The notes under the pieces were generated by a model that saw only the letters and a program-made list of their open reading frames with translations, had not been told where the DNA came from and did no database searches. From Paramarasmius palmivorus (lineage: Eukaryota; Basidiomycota; Agaricomycetes; Agaricales; Marasmiaceae), in NCBI GenBank assembly GCA_037176845.1, contig JAYKXP010000378.1, positions 1 to 18,701 of the forward strand: a stretch of DNA of 18,701 nt. Direction: 5' to 3'. Below are positions 18,289-18,701 of the stretch, piece after piece (position 1 is the stretch's first letter; each line of letters opens with the position of its first letter). A program made the translations under genes and the position numbers.

Positions 18289-18489
18289 TGTGTCATGACA
18301 ACATAAATGCAGCCGTAAAGGCGCAAATTAAAAAGGCGTGAAACCAATGTCCAGTATAACGGACAGGTACAACCAGTCAAGCCTGACAGCGGCTAATTAC
18401 AGCGCTTATCATTGTGGCGACCGGGGCCCATAACCTGTCGAAGCATATGCCTAGCCTACCGCAGTGGCAGTGGATTGACTGAGGCTTAC
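18269..18489 (-). other. Candidate leader intron of the copia transcript
   Basis: On the element strand a consensus donor, CATCAG|GTAAGCC, lies in the 5' LTR (donor G at 18489). A strong acceptor, CTGATTATGTTCATCAG, ends at 18269, just 14 bases before the ATG at 18255. Splicing would remove 221 bases including the primer-binding site and the upstream ATG at 18288. This is inferred from signals only. Confidence 0.3.
18424..18435 (-). other. Primer-binding site complementary to the initiator tRNA-Met anticodon arm
   Basis: Directly inside the 5' LTR the element strand reads GGTTATGGGCCC. The plus strand here, GGGCCCATAACC, equals the anticodon-arm sequence of eukaryotic initiator tRNA-Met (CAT anticodon). 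The same site is used by Drosophila copia, which primes from an internally cut tRNA-iMet rather than from the tRNA 3' end. Confidence 0.85.
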
Positions 18490-18700
18490 CTGATGAATAT
18501 ATCTGATGAGAGATAGAAGCGTATGCGACTTGGTAGTGTGTAAAGCACTGTCTATTCCAGTAGATACCAACTAGCTTATATACTAAAGTACAGAAGTAAC
18601 CCGCATAGGAGTCCAAGTGGTACGTACAGTAAGACTAAGGAATTCCGAGTGGTGCTCGGAGATAGAGTGGATATAATCTAATCTAAAGATAGTTTCAACA
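18436..18700 (-). repeat. 5' LTR of the copia element
   Basis: 265 bp with the same ends as the left LTR (plus strand TGTCGAAG...TTTCAACA). It should hold the promoter and the transcript start. Only one base of flanking DNA (G, 18701) follows, so the right junction cannot be judged. Confidence 0.97.
18575..18582 (-). promoter_or_regulatory. TATA box of the 5' LTR promoter
   Basis: The element strand reads TATATAAG about 120 bases into the 265-bp LTR, the expected position for the core promoter that starts the genomic RNA. The same sequence is present in the 3' LTR. Confidence 0.65.
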
Positions 18701-18701
18701 G

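Larger units (their letters stand above)
12821..18700 (-). mobile_element. Ty1/copia-type LTR retrotransposon, near full length (5880 bp)
   Basis: Flanked by 265-bp LTRs of equal length. The internal order on the minus strand is primer-binding site, gag, protease active site, integrase, reverse transcriptase, RNase H, polypurine tract. Integrase before reverse transcriptase is diagnostic of Ty1/copia (Pseudoviridae) rather than Ty3/gypsy. The LTRs differ at only three positions (12890/18505, 12935/18550, 13021/18636), about 1.1%, so insertion is fairly recent. The element lies inside the last unit of the 160-bp array. The five bases left of it are CTATG, but the one base available on the right (18701) is G, so a 5-bp target duplication is not confirmed. 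Two in-frame TGA codons interrupt the polyprotein, so this copy is probably non-autonomous unless they are read through. Confidence 0.95.

Noticed and set aside
18416..18435. Possible tRNA-iMet gene fragment
   Set aside because: The match is limited to the anticodon arm and sits exactly at the LTR edge, so it is a primer-binding site, not a tRNA gene.
12821..18700. Assignment to Ty3/gypsy
   Set aside because: Integrase precedes reverse transcriptase and the motifs (WHKRFGH, SALDVKSAFLYG, YVDD, STEAEY) are copia-type.

Overview
The window reads as genomic DNA of a mushroom-forming basidiomycete (Agaricomycetes). The evidence is several multi-exon genes with 46-105 bp introns (GTRNGY donors, CTRAY-like branch sites), agaric-type F-box and TET/JBP-like protein families, a fungal non-LTR retrotransposon RNase H module, and a Ty1/copia element. 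No bacterial-style operon, CRISPR array, rRNA or complete tRNA was seen.

Layout. (1) 1-1276: intergenic, holding an inverted-repeat element (about 111-652) with arms of about 120 bp. (2) 1277-3196 (+): 3' part of a non-LTR retrotransposon ORF, with a complete RNase H catalytic set and a CCHC motif but no reverse transcriptase. (3) 3197-4332: intergenic. (4) 4333-5993 (+): four-exon F-box/nucleotidyltransferase-like gene, convergent with (5) 6329-7834 (-): five-exon TET/JBP-like 2-oxoglutarate/Fe(II) dioxygenase candidate. (6) 8221-9448 (-): multi-exon gene for an unrecognised lysine/arginine-rich protein. (7) about 10020-11645 (-): decayed copy of the SNF2/STH1-type chromatin-remodelling ATPase. 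(8) 11581-12820: eight 160-bp tandem units derived from an intron/exon segment at the 5' side of that pseudogene. (9) 12821-18700 (-): essentially full-length copia-type LTR retrotransposon with 265-bp LTRs differing at 3 positions, inserted into the last repeat unit.

The copia element reads left from the right LTR: TATA box, a primer-binding site matching the anticodon arm of initiator tRNA-Met (the Drosophila copia type), gag, protease start, integrase, reverse transcriptase, RNase H, polypurine tract. Gag through pol is one reading frame interrupted by just two TGA codons. The three intact-looking host genes are not obviously one pathway. The right half is a decay and insertion zone: a dead remodeler copy, a satellite made from its exon/intron boundary, and a young retrotransposon. 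I found no convincing new multi-gene system. The best leads are the exon-derived repeat array, the two-UGA gag-pol and the TET/JBP-like gene. All splice models are read by eye from sequence and are unverified.
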